Shown piece by piece: positions 28,064 through 34,943 of a DNA stretch of 64,000 bases. The notes under the pieces were generated by a model, which was not told the origin of the DNA, did no database searches, and saw only the letters and a list, made by a program, of their open reading frames with translations. This DNA is from Oscillospiraceae bacterium. Its GTDB lineage: Bacteria; Bacillota; Clostridia; Oscillospirales; Oscillospiraceae. The position numbers and the translations under genes were made by a program. The stretch is from positions 1 through 64,000 of the forward strand of contig SVLM01000007.1 of the NCBI GenBank assembly GCA_015067945.1, written 5' to 3'. Each line of letters starts with the position of its first letter. Within the stretch, counting starts at the first letter, position 1.

Positions 28064-29506
28064 ATGTCGACACATTATGACACCTTGCCCGTGCAGGCCT
28101 CTGCTATGGTTCGCCTTCGTCGGCACCCTGTCTGCATGGCAATTGATCACTTTCTGCGCACGCCTTGGTATTTTCTGGTTATCGGAGCATTGACCCTGCT
28201 GTCTGCCATGTTCTCCCTGGAATTGGTGACCTATACCTGTTTTATTGCCATTGCCATCTTTGTGGCGTTGTTGGGCAGGGATTTACTTCCTCTGACTCCG
28301 CTGATTGTATTAAGCTATATTGCCCCCTCTGTTACCAGCAACCCCGGTGTGTATAACGCATCTGTTTTTTCCGGATCCAGCGGCATTTATTTGCTGTGTA
28401 TCGCAGGCATTTTTGTGCTTTGTCTGTGTTTTCGGCTGTGTACCGACCGGCAGATCGGGCGAAAAGCGTTTCTCTCCCGCAAACGCAGCCTTCTTTTTGG
28501 TATGCTGATATTGGGAGCTGCATATATGCTGGGCGGTGCCTTCAGCGGCTACTATACCGCAAACCTTCTTCGCAACCTTCTTTTCGCATTTATCCAGTTT
28601 CTTTCCGTGATCCTATTCTATTATCTCTTCACCGGCGGCATTCAGTGGCCTTCTGTACCCAAAGCATACCTTGCATGGACGGGATTGTGCTTTGGTGCCG
28701 TGATTTTCGCAGAAATCCTACACATTTACCATGTAAATCAGGTGCTTGTTGGCGGACAGATTGATCGCGACCGAATTTTCAGCGGTTGGGGCAATTGCAA
28801 CAACATGGGTACGATGCTGGCCATCGCCATTCCTTTCGTATTCTGGCTGGCTTGCAACAGCAAGCGTATATGGCTTTACGAGATCATCGCACTGGCGTTT
28901 ATGGGAGGGGTTGTGTTATCCTGCTCCCGTGGCTCCATTTTGATGGCTGCTGCTGTATATATCATCTGCTATGTGGTTTTGTTCTGCCGGAGGGTCTTTG
29001 GCCTCAGGGGTTGCCTGGTGCGACTGGGAATTCTCTTTGGTTTGATCCTGACCCCCGTTTTGCTGTACCGGGAGAATATTGTCGTTCTGTTTGAATCCTT
29101 ACTTTCACGAGGCTGGGAGTCCAGTGAGCGTCAAGAAATCTATGCAGAAGGCATGAAACAGTTTTGGCGTTTTCCCGTATTTGGCGGCACCTTCTATCCA
29201 ACGGAATATATACCCTTCGACTTCTCCATGGTGCAATCCTTTTCGAATATTTTTCCGCCCCGTTGGCACAATACCTTTGTGCAAATATTGGCATGCTGTG
29301 GTTCCGTAGGCTTGTCCGCCTATATCTTCCACCGTATCCAAACCATCCGACTTCTTCTGCACAAACCCAACACAGCAAAGTTTTTCATTGGGTTGAGCCT
29401 TTTTGTCCTGCTGGGAGCCAGCATGGTGGATTGTCACTTTTTTAACATCGGCCCCACTCTGTTCTACTCCGCATCACTGGCCTTTGCAGAAAAGATTACC
29501 GATTGA
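28064..29506 (+). CDS. O-antigen ligase/Wzy-type polymerase-like membrane protein
   Basis: The 480-residue protein has about 11-12 membrane helices and one larger outside loop near residues 360-405 (WESSERQEIYAEGMKQFWRFPVFGGTF...RWHNTFVQILACCG). That loop is the signature layout of the Wzy_C/O-antigen ligase family. Such proteins link or polymerise surface glycans. No glycan gene cluster is adjacent, so the substrate is open. The ATG at 28064 follows TTGGAGA; earlier in-frame ATGs lie too near the promoter. It is monocistronic. Confidence 0.82.
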   Translation: MSTHYDTLPVQASAMVRLRRHPVCMAIDHFLRTPWYFLVIGALTLLSAMFSLELVTYTCFIAIAIFVALLGRDLLPLTPLIVLSYIAPSVTSNPGVYNASVFSGSSGIYLLCIAGIFVLCLCFRLCTDRQIGRKAFLSRKRSLLFGMLILGAAYMLGGAFSGYYTANLLRNLLFAFIQFLSVILFYYLFTGGIQWPSVPKAYLAWTGLCFGAVIFAEILHIYHVNQVLVGGQIDRDRIFSGWGNCNNMGTMLAIAIPFVFWLACNSKRIWLYEIIALAFMGGVVLSCSRGSILMAAAVYIICYVVLFCRRVFGLRGCLVRLGILFGLILTPVLLYRENIVVLFESLLSRGWESSERQEIYAEGMKQFWRFPVFGGTFYPTEYIPFDFSMVQSFSNIFPPRWHNTFVQILACCGSVGLSAYIFHRIQTIRLLLHKPNTAKFFIGLSLFVLLGASMVDCHFFNIGPTLFYSASLAFAEKITD

Positions 29507-29514
29507 TTGATGTT

Positions 29515-29550
29515 CAGAAAACCCACCGGAAAACCGGCGGGTTTTCTGCA
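29515..29550 (+). terminator. terminator of the O-antigen-ligase-like gene
   Basis: AGAAAACCCACCGG/CCGGCGGGTTTTCT stem with a 4-base loop. The T-run is carried inside the 3' arm. Confidence 0.75.
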
Positions 29551-29559
29551 AAAAAACTA

Positions 29560-29588
29560 TTGCAAAACAAAAAAAGCTGTGCTATAAT
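29560..29588 (+). promoter_or_regulatory. promoter of the tRNA-Gln/tRNA-Lys unit
   Basis: TTGCAA (29560-29565), 17 bases, TATAAT (29583-29588), about 38 bases before tRNA-Gln. Confidence 0.85.
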
Positions 29589-29625
29589 ACCTTAGCGTGT
29601 CCGAAACCGGGCGCCGCACCCACAT

Positions 29626-29700
29626 TGGGATGTCGCCAAGCGGTAAGGCACCAGACTTTGACTCTGGCATTCGTAGGTTCAAATCCTGCCATCCCAGCCA
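29626..29700 (+). tRNA. tRNA-Gln (anticodon TTG)
   Basis: The cloverleaf reads TGGGATG at the acceptor, loop CTTTGAC with anticodon TTG between CCAGA and TCTGG, T-arm GTTCAAAT, then CATCCCA, discriminator G and an encoded CCA. It is first in a two-tRNA unit, 3 bases before tRNA-Lys. Confidence 0.95.
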
Positions 29701-29703
29701 CCC

Positions 29704-29779
29704 GATCCGCTAGCTCAGCCGGCAGAGCAACTGCCTTTTAAGCAGTGGGTCCGGAGTTCGAATCTCCGGCGGATCACCA
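29704..29779 (+). tRNA. tRNA-Lys (anticodon TTT)
   Basis: The acceptor GATCCGC pairs with GCGGATC. The anticodon loop CTTTTAA lies between ACTGC and GCAGT. The T-arm TTCGAATC follows, then discriminator A and encoded CCA. A terminator starts right after. Its T-arm sequence is copied in inverted orientation at 29821-29832. Confidence 0.95.
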
Positions 29780-29815
29780 AAAAAGCAGCCACCCTGATGG
29801 GTGGCTGCTTTTTTG
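29779..29815 (+). terminator. terminator of the tRNA-Gln/tRNA-Lys unit
   Basis: AAAAAAGCAGCCACCC/GGGTGGCTGCTTTTTT hairpin, nearly symmetrical, so possibly bidirectional. Confidence 0.88.
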
Positions 29816-29820
29816 ATTCA

Positions 29821-29862
29821 CGGAGATTCGAATGATCTAAATACGACGCGGATGAGTGTCGC
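29821..29862 (+). repeat. truncated tRNA-3'-mimic element beside tRNA-Lys
   Basis: CGGAGATTCGAA (29821-29832) is the reverse complement of the tRNA-Lys T-arm at 29757-29768. It continues into TGATCTAAAT and a small hairpin (CGAC...GTCG, 29844-29861). The joined motif CGAATGATCTAAAT matches the tRNA-Arg element (33471-33598, minus strand CGAATCATCTAAAT) at all but one base. The far end is missing; a different repeat begins at 29877. Confidence 0.6.
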
Positions 29863-29876
29863 ACTTACTGCAAAAA

Positions 29877-30003
29877 CAGGGCTCCCTTGTGTAAAGGGAG
29901 CTGGCCAAAATCTTTGATTTTTGCCTGAGGGATTGTTCCTAATATCCACAACCCCTCCGGGCAGGCTAACGCCTGCCCACCTCCCCTTACACAGGGGAGG
30001 CTT
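29877..30003. repeat. 127-bp repeat with CTCCC...GGGAG-type ends
   Basis: The left end GGGCTCCCTTGTGTAAAGGG and the right end CCCCTTACACAGGGGAGGC are imperfect inverted copies. The interior includes GGGCAGGC/GCCTGCCC. I see no coding potential. The form is that of a non-autonomous intergenic repeat common in gut Firmicutes. It abuts the holin stop codon within 12 bases. Confidence 0.7.
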
Positions 30004-30014
30004 TGATCTGAACA

Positions 30015-30200
30015 TTACTTCCCCTTCTCCTTCTCGCTGACCGTACCAAAATAGAACGAAATCACACTGGACACAATGATCATCACATTATCCGGGCTGA
30101 TCTGCCCCCGGAAGGCCATCACTGCGAACACGGTAATAACCACCATGGTCACGATGGTTTTGACCTTGATCAGTGCTGCCAGATTCTTTAAAAACTCCAT
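30015..30200 (-). CDS. phage-type holin
   Basis: This 61-residue protein has two hydrophobic segments (LIKVKTIVTMVVITVFAVMAF and MIIVSSVISFYFGTV) and a charged tail SEKEKGK. This is the layout of the phi-LC3/phage_holin_1 group that permeabilises the membrane for endolysin release. The ATG at 30200 follows GAGGGGGG; a GTG five codons earlier overlaps that site. It is last in a three-gene run with a holin-associated protein and an amidase. Confidence 0.78.
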   Translation of the reverse strand: MEFLKNLAALIKVKTIVTMVVITVFAVMAFRGQISPDNVMIIVSSVISFYFGTVSEKEKGK

Positions 30201-30211
30201 ATTTTCCCCCC

Positions 30212-30469
30212 TCACTGCATATGCACCCGCTCTAAATCGCCGATCCGGTGATTGATCACCTTGATCTGCTCCTCCACTACCGGCATACGCCGGGCAAAGC
30301 CGTTATGTTCCCGTACCTCCCGGGTCAGTTCGTCGATTTTGGTATCCGTCACCGCCTGGGATACCCGCAGGGCATTTTCGCTCCGACGGGCAGTGACCAT
30401 ACAGGTAACCACCACGCCCACCAGAGAAAGGCCGCCGGTAATCAAAGCCGTTATGATCGCCTCACTCAT
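30212..30469 (-). CDS. small membrane protein of the lysis cassette (XhlA/holin-accessory-like)
   Basis: The 85-residue product has one N-terminal membrane segment (IITALITGGLSLVGVVVTCMV) followed by a charged helical, coiled-coil-prone region (DTKIDELTREVREHNGFARRMPVVEEQIKVINHRIGDLE). This pattern is typical of small proteins between endolysin and holin in Firmicute prophages. The start at 30469 follows GAGGGG and the gene is 11 bases from the amidase stop. It is close to the holin start. Exact family not certain. Confidence 0.7.
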   Translation of the reverse strand: MSEAIITALITGGLSLVGVVVTCMVTARRSENALRVSQAVTDTKIDELTREVREHNGFARRMPVVEEQIKVINHRIGDLERVHMQ

Positions 30470-30479
30470 TGTCGACCCC

Positions 30480-31412
30480 TCATTCCATGCCCAGCAGGCA
30501 ACGCCAGGTCTTATTCCTTGCAGTGATCTCCCCATCGACCACGCAGCCGTGATCCGTCTGGTAGGCCTTCACCGCGGCGGTAAACTTCCGCCCGGCAATG
30601 CCATCAATTTCGCCAACCTGCGTATAACCCAAGTCATGCAGCCGCTGCTGTACGATCTTCACCGCAGGATGGCGGTAATTTTTCACCGCCGACAGCGTAG
30701 GCGTTTTTCCCAGTGTTTCCGGGCCGGGAATACCATCTACCGTCACTTCCATGACAACCTGCAGTCGCCAAACAAACGCCCGGAACGAGTCCCGGAGCTG
30801 ATCAGTCAGCCACCGGGCGAGTACATCCGCCTCAGTAGCTGCCAGCCGCTGCAGATTGCTGTCCTCCAAAAGCCAACGGGTACAGCCTTTGTTGGTATGA
30901 AAACCGTGCTCCAAAATCACAGCCGGAGTGCCAACGGCATGCGCGGCTCGGAGAACGCCATAATAATCATCCTTATAACCGTTTCCATCCCGATCATACT
31001 CCGATTCCCGGGCCACCATACGAACGCCTACCCCCATCAGCGACGACACCGCCTCTGCCAACAGCTTGCCGATCTGCCGGCTTTTATCATCCAACGGGCC
31101 ACAGTGGTCATTGACCTGATACAACGCAGAAACCCAGTCCGGTGATTCTGTGGATGCCGCATCGGAATGGAGCGACAGCAGCAAATCGCAGCCTTTGGAT
31201 GCCTTGCCCCGGGTATTCAGGCTTACTGTTCGATTCACCCGATCCTTGGTCATCACCACTTCCAGTCCCCTACGCTCCAGCTCCGCCTTCAGCGTCACCG
31301 CCAAATCCCACATTCGCTGGCCCTCACAATATTCGGGCACCACCGGTGATCGGTTATAGTCCGCCCGGTCATGGCCGGGATCCAGACAAATCCTTGCTGT
31401 TTTCGTGGTCAT
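30480..31412 (-). CDS. endolysin: N-acetylmuramoyl-L-alanine amidase with peptidoglycan-binding domain
   Basis: The 310-residue protein has no signal peptide, as expected for a holin-dependent endolysin. An Amidase_3 domain (about 5-190) has LDPGHDRAD, SLHSDA and ILEHGF (zinc ligands and catalytic Glu). A C-terminal PG_binding_1-like domain (about 243-306: HPAVKIVQQRLHDLGY, DGIAGRKFTAAVKAYQ) should bind the wall. It heads the amidase-accessory-holin cassette. No other phage genes flank it, so this is a prophage remnant or a domesticated lysis module. No clear promoter is seen; readthrough from metF is possible. Confidence 0.88.
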   Translation of the reverse strand: MTTKTARICLDPGHDRADYNRSPVVPEYCEGQRMWDLAVTLKAELERRGLEVVMTKDRVNRTVSLNTRGKASKGCDLLLSLHSDAASTESPDWVSALYQVNDHCGPLDDKSRQIGKLLAEAVSSLMGVGVRMVARESEYDRDGNGYKDDYYGVLRAAHAVGTPAVILEHGFHTNKGCTRWLLEDSNLQRLAATEADVLARWLTDQLRDSFRAFVWRLQVVMEVTVDGIPGPETLGKTPTLSAVKNYRHPAVKIVQQRLHDLGYTQVGEIDGIAGRKFTAAVKAYQTDHGCVVDGEITARNKTWRCLLGME

Positions 31413-31446
31413 TTTTATTCCCCCTTTTCACCCATGGGAGAAAAAC

Positions 31447-31480
31447 AAAAAAAGGTTGCACAAAACTGTGCAACCTTTTT
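31447..31480 (-). terminator. terminator of metV-metF
   Basis: Minus-strand AAAAAGGTTGCACA/TGTGCAACCTTTTT stem followed by a long T-run (plus-strand A-run from 31441). Confidence 0.88.
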
Positions 31481-31495
31481 CAAAATTTATGGATT

Positions 31496-32419
31496 TCAGA
31501 TGGAAATACCGGCCTTATCCAGGATGGCAGGCACATTCTTTTCTGCACCGATGGCCATGATGTGTACACCATCGCACAGATGCTCGTCCTTGATCTTTGC
31601 GATCATCTCGGCAGCCATTTCAATACCCAACTGCATGGGCAGACCCTTGATGCCCTTTTCCTTGCCCTCTGCGGCAGCAGCGGCCAGCCGGTCGATCATG
31701 TGCTGAGGCACATCGATACCGGGGACATTTTCATTCATGTACTTTGCCATACCGGCAGTCTTCAGGGGGATAATGCCGGCCATGATGTGGGTCTTGATAC
31801 CGGCAGCATCTACCTTCTCCAAGAACCGCTTAAAGGTATCTAAATCGAAAATGCCCTGGGTCTGGATATACATTGCACCGGCCTCCACCTTCTGGCGGAG
31901 CTTGTTGATCTGCAGGAAGATGGGCTCGTAAACGGGAGTCACAGATGCACCCTTGTAGAACTTGGGAGCACCGCCCTGCAGCTCATTGCCGCCGCAGTCG
32001 CAGCCGGTTTCTTCCATCTTGCTCAGCATCTTCAGAATGCCCACGGAATCCAGGTCGTACACAGGCTTGGAATCCTTGCAGTCGCCAACCACGGGATGGT
32101 CACCGGTCAGAGCCAGCATGGTGTCGATGCCGAAGCTGGCAGCAGTCAAAATATCGCCCATGATGGCCATACGGTTGCGATCACGGCCGGTGATCTGGAG
32201 AATGGGATCCACACCGGCCTGCATCAGCTGGATGCACAGACCGATGCCGGAGGCCTTCAGGCTTGCAGACTGCATATCGGTAACATTCACAGCATGGACC
32301 TTGCCGGCCAGCAGTGCGGCGGCTTCCATCTGCTCGCTAAAATCGTAACCCTTAGGGGGTGCCATTTCCGCGGTAACACCAAATTTACCGCTTTCCAGTG
32401 CGTCTTTTAAAATACTCAT
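31496..32419 (-). CDS. metF: methylenetetrahydrofolate reductase, acetogen-type
   Basis: MetF reduces 5,10-methylene-THF to 5-methyl-THF using FAD. The 307-residue protein has the N-terminal VTAEMAPPKGYD (catalytic Glu region), LQITGRDRNR, LTGDHP and IQTQGIFDLDTF, all of the MTHFR barrel. It lies 3 bases after metV, the Cys-rich partner known from acetogens, so the two probably form a MetVF complex feeding methionine synthesis or the methyl branch of the Wood-Ljungdahl pathway. No other acetyl-CoA pathway gene is in the window, so which role applies is open. Confidence 0.92.
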   Translation of the reverse strand: MSILKDALESGKFGVTAEMAPPKGYDFSEQMEAAALLAGKVHAVNVTDMQSASLKASGIGLCIQLMQAGVDPILQITGRDRNRMAIMGDILTAASFGIDTMLALTGDHPVVGDCKDSKPVYDLDSVGILKMLSKMEETGCDCGGNELQGGAPKFYKGASVTPVYEPIFLQINKLRQKVEAGAMYIQTQGIFDLDTFKRFLEKVDAAGIKTHIMAGIIPLKTAGMAKYMNENVPGIDVPQHMIDRLAAAAAEGKEKGIKGLPMQLGIEMAAEMIAKIKDEHLCDGVHIMAIGAEKNVPAILDKAGISI

Positions 32420-32422
32420 GTC

Positions 32423-33073
32423 TTACTTCCCCTTCTTCAAGCTGATGGTTCTGGGATAGGCATGGGCAGCGTAGCCCTTATCCTCACGGGTTTGGGTCAG
32501 CTTCTCCAGCTGGCCGGTGGCCTCAAGACGGTTGTAGATCTTGATCCATGCACAATCGTTCTCGGGATTGACCTCGCACTTGCCATTCTTCTGGCCGCCG
32601 CAGGGGCCGTTGACCAGGCTCTTGGCACACTGGGTGATGGGGCAAACAGCACCGGTCTGACCCAGTACACATTCACCGCAGAAGCGGCAGGCTTCTTCCC
32701 ACACACCAAAGCGGACGGCCTCGCCCAGATACATGGTGTTGTTGGAGGGATAAACGGGGGCGTTGCCGGCGTTCTTGGCAACACACTGGACGCCGTCACC
32801 GCAGGACATACAGATGACGCAGTCGGGGTTTGCGGCGTTGATGGCCTTCATTTTGGACTTAACGCCCAGGTTCATACAGCAGTAATCTGCAACGGTAGTC
32901 GCAACCACCTTCTTGCCGGAGCGCTCCAGCACGGCAGTCAGCTCAGCAATCTGAGGCTCGCCGCCGGTCTGGCAGGCGGTGGCACAGCTGCCGCAGCCAA
33001 CAATGCCCACGGTCTTGGCGTCGCCGACCATGGCCATGATTTCTTCAATCGGTTTCTTCTGAGTAATAATCAT
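32423..33073 (-). CDS. metV: MetV-type methylenetetrahydrofolate reductase partner (Cys-rich, zinc/Fe-S)
   Basis: The 216-residue protein has an N-terminal CGSCATACQTGG motif and CISCG-like MSCGDGVQC. Its dense C-terminal cysteine region (CRFCGECVLGQTGAVCPITQCAKSLVNGPCGGQKNGKC, about 133-170) is typical of MTHFR_C/MetV proteins that carry iron-sulfur or zinc centres. It precedes metF by 3 bases. In acetogens MetV binds MetF and passes electrons to it; the direct electron donor here is unknown. It starts after AGGAG. Confidence 0.9.
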   Translation of the reverse strand: MIITQKKPIEEIMAMVGDAKTVGIVGCGSCATACQTGGEPQIAELTAVLERSGKKVVATTVADYCCMNLGVKSKMKAINAANPDCVICMSCGDGVQCVAKNAGNAPVYPSNNTMYLGEAVRFGVWEEACRFCGECVLGQTGAVCPITQCAKSLVNGPCGGQKNGKCEVNPENDCAWIKIYNRLEATGQLEKLTQTREDKGYAAHAYPRTISLKKGK

Positions 33074-33135
33074 GTAATCTTCTCCTTCCGTATGTTGCGG
33101 TTTCCGGCTCCTGCCGGACAGGACACATCACTTTC

Positions 33136-33163
33136 ATTATAACGCTTTCAGCGTAAAAATCAA
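33136..33163 (-). promoter_or_regulatory. promoter of metV-metF
   Basis: Minus-strand TTGATT (33158-33163), 16 bases, TATAAT (33136-33141). The leader to metV is about 55 bases, with no obvious riboswitch. Confidence 0.72.
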
Positions 33164-33183
33164 CCGCAAACCACAGCTTTTTT

Positions 33184-33220
33184 AGAAAAAACACCCAAAA
33201 TTCCGGAAGAATTTTGGGTG
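33184..33220 (-). terminator. orphan terminator between metV and the tRNA-Arg repeat region
   Basis: Minus-strand CACCCAAAATTC/GAATTTTGGGTG stem with a 5-base loop, followed by TTTTTT. No gene ends directly before it on this strand; it would stop transcripts coming from the tRNA-Arg side. Confidence 0.75.
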
Positions 33221-33318
33221 AAATGTTATAAATTCAGGCTTTGCGGAAGGAATATATCATTTTCTGGTTTTGTAGCACCGTTTCTTGGCTCCCTCTCTGA
33301 TGGGGCAAAGGTGTCTTC

Positions 33319-33446
33319 AGTCATTGTGCGTGGCAATCCCCTTCGTTGGGGCGATTCACGAATCGCCCACGGACGGCCAATGGCCGCCCCTACACGCTCT
33401 ATCGATAGAAATCGTAGGGGCGAGCATTGCTCGTCCGCAAAGGCTC
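33319..33446. repeat. mosaic of short palindromic repeats
   Basis: Fragments of two repeat families are joined here. TCATTGTGCGTGGCAATCCC matches the interior of the 5876 repeat. It is followed by the palindromes GGGCGATTCACGAATCGCCC and GGCCAATGGCC. Then comes GTAGGGGCGAGCATTGCTCG (33414 onward), nearly identical to 38062-38093. No coding region is supported between 33222 and 33470. Confidence 0.7.
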
Positions 33447-33470
33447 TCTTGTCTAAAGGAGGATGGTTCA

Positions 33471-33598
33471 GTACGCCGGAAGGGACTCGTATGCGTTGCC
33501 GTCCGGGAATGGATGGCAACTAATGTGTTGCCGCCATCTAGCTGGCGACAAGCAACAGTCCACCGGACTGTTGCATTTAGATGATTCGAGTCCCTTCC
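33471..33598 (-). repeat. 128-bp element with ends copying the tRNA-Arg 3' end
   Basis: Reading away from tRNA-Arg, the element opens with GGAAGGGACTCGAA (33598-33585), an inverted copy of the tRNA T-arm/acceptor region. It closes with a 19-bp direct copy (33489-33471, identical to 33675-33657). Inside are TCATCTAAAT, a GCAACAGTCC/GGACTGTTGC hairpin (33552-33574), a TTGCCGCCA/TGGCGACAA hairpin (33528-33552) and GTTGCC/GGCAAC (33495-33520). It lacks a credible ORF. A truncated relative with tRNA-Lys sequence lies at 29821. Confidence 0.75.
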
Positions 33599-33611
33599 CG
33601 CACGAAGTGCG

Positions 33612-33654
33612 AAATAAAACAGAGGATACCCGGATGGATATCCTCTGTTTTATT
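33612..33654 (-). terminator. terminator of tRNA-Arg
   Basis: AAATAAAACAGAGGATA pairs with TATCCTCTGTTTTATTT around a 10-base loop. The T-rich 3' arm gives a plausible minus-strand terminator immediately after the encoded CCA. Confidence 0.75.
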
Positions 33655-33731
33655 TGGTACGCCGGAAGGGACTCGAACCCCTGACCTACTGGTTCGTAGC
33701 CAGTCACTCTATCCAACTGAGCTACCGGCGC
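33655..33731 (-). tRNA. tRNA-Arg (anticodon ACG)
   Basis: On the minus strand the acceptor GCGCCGG pairs with CCGGCGT (one G-U). The anticodon loop CTACGAA (anticodon ACG, read as ICG after deamination) lies between ACTGG and CCAGT. GGTTCGAGTCCC forms the T-arm, followed by discriminator A and encoded CCA. This single tRNA decodes CGN codons. Confidence 0.95.
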
Positions 33732-33751
33732 ATACGCTCAAGTGCCTAAGT

Positions 33752-33780
33752 ATATTAGCACAACACTTTGGAAAATGCAA
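33752..33780 (-). promoter_or_regulatory. promoter of tRNA-Arg
   Basis: Minus-strand TTGCAT (33775-33780), 17 bases, TAATAT (33752-33757), about 20 bases before the tRNA. Confidence 0.7.
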
Positions 33781-33842
33781 GTCTTTTTTTCAAAAAATGC
33801 AGATATTTTTTATTTGTGTTCTTCCCCTCCATTTTCCGCCTA

Positions 33843-33872
33843 TTGACACCGTCCGAGACTTTGATGTAAAAT
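33843..33872 (+). promoter_or_regulatory. promoter of mutY
   Basis: TTGACA (33843-33848), 18 bases, TAAAAT (33867-33872), with the mutY start 24 bases downstream. Confidence 0.72.
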
Positions 33873-33896
33873 AATAAAAAACAAAGGAAGGTAGCC

Positions 33897-34943
33897 ATGG
33901 AGCGGACAATATTACAGCAATTACCCGGCACCCTGCTTCCATGGTATGGTGCAAACAAGCGGGATCTGCCCTGGCGGCAGGATCGTGACCCCTATCATAT
34001 TTGGCTGTCGGAGATCATGCTCCAGCAGACTCGGGTAGAGGCAGTCAAGGGCTACTACGCCCGTTTTCTGTCTGCTCTTCCCAACGTTGAAGCTCTCGCG
34101 AGCTGTGACGATGACGCCCTGCACAAGCTGTGGGAGGGACTTGGTTACTACTCCCGGGTGCGGAATCTGAAGAAAGCTGCCCGGGTGATCATGACCGACT
34201 ATGCCGGTCACTTCCCCACACAACACCCGGACATTCTGGCACTGCCCGGCATTGGTGAATACACCGCCGGAGCGATCTGTTCCATCGCTTTTGATCAGCC
34301 CCGTGCCGCCGTGGACGGCAATGTACTTCGGGTCATTTCCCGGATTCTGGACGATGCCACCCCCATCGATCAGACAGCCTTCAAAACTGCTGTCCGCGTG
34401 GCGTTGGAGGACATTTATCCAGCCCAGGCCGGCGATTTTACCCAAGCATTGATGGAGCTGGGTGCAACGGTCTGCGGTCCAAACCGTCAGCCGGATTGCG
34501 ACAATTGCCCCTGCCAGGCATTCTGTTTGGGATACAGGAACGGTACCGCCAAACAATTGCCGGTAAAATCTCCGAAAAAACAGCGAAAAACCGAGGATAT
34601 GACGGTTTTCGTTCTATCCTGCGACGGAAAATACGCCATCGAAAAACGCCCCAACACCGGTCTGCTGGCAGATCTGTGGCAATTCCCCAACCTGCCGGGG
34701 CATTTAGAGCCTCAGGAGGCTTTGGCAGCAGCTGAGCAGTGGGGTTTGCGTCCCCGGACGCTGCACCGTCAGGTACTGTGCAAGCATATTTTTACGCACA
34801 TTCAGTGGCAAATGCTGGGCTATTATCTGGAAGTGGCCGAACCAACCGGCGATTTTGTTTGGATGACCACCGACGAAATCAACGCCACCGCCGCCCTGCC
34901 CACCGCATTTCGACAATTTTGGGAGGAAATTTTCCATGTTTGA
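33897..34943 (+). CDS. mutY: A/G-specific adenine glycosylase
   Basis: MutY removes adenine mispaired with 8-oxoguanine. The 348-residue protein has the catalytic Glu39 in LSEIMLQQT, the helix-hairpin-helix LPGIGEYTAGA with Asp140 in AAVDGNVLRV, and a 4Fe-4S cysteine set at about Cys193, 201, 204 and 210. The first spacing is one residue longer than in E. coli. A NUDIX-like 8-oxoG recognition domain fills the C-terminal third. It overlaps the next gene by 8 bases. Confidence 0.95.
   Translation: MERTILQQLPGTLLPWYGANKRDLPWRQDRDPYHIWLSEIMLQQTRVEAVKGYYARFLSALPNVEALASCDDDALHKLWEGLGYYSRVRNLKKAARVIMTDYAGHFPTQHPDILALPGIGEYTAGAICSIAFDQPRAAVDGNVLRVISRILDDATPIDQTAFKTAVRVALEDIYPAQAGDFTQALMELGATVCGPNRQPDCDNCPCQAFCLGYRNGTAKQLPVKSPKKQRKTEDMTVFVLSCDGKYAIEKRPNTGLLADLWQFPNLPGHLEPQEALAAAEQWGLRPRTLHRQVLCKHIFTHIQWQMLGYYLEVAEPTGDFVWMTTDEINATAALPTAFRQFWEEIFHV

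Noticed and set aside
29877..30003. Insertion sequence
   Set aside because: It is too short for a transposase and no transposase is seen anywhere in the window.
33657..33675. Classical phage attL/attR pair at tRNA-Arg
   Set aside because: The direct 19-bp copies are only about 170 bp apart, and an inverted copy bounds the same element; no integrase or cargo lies between.
33226..33684. Short ORFs in the tRNA-Arg repeat region, on both strands
   Set aside because: They translate palindromic repeats and antisense tRNA sequence; none has a ribosome-binding site or codon bias.
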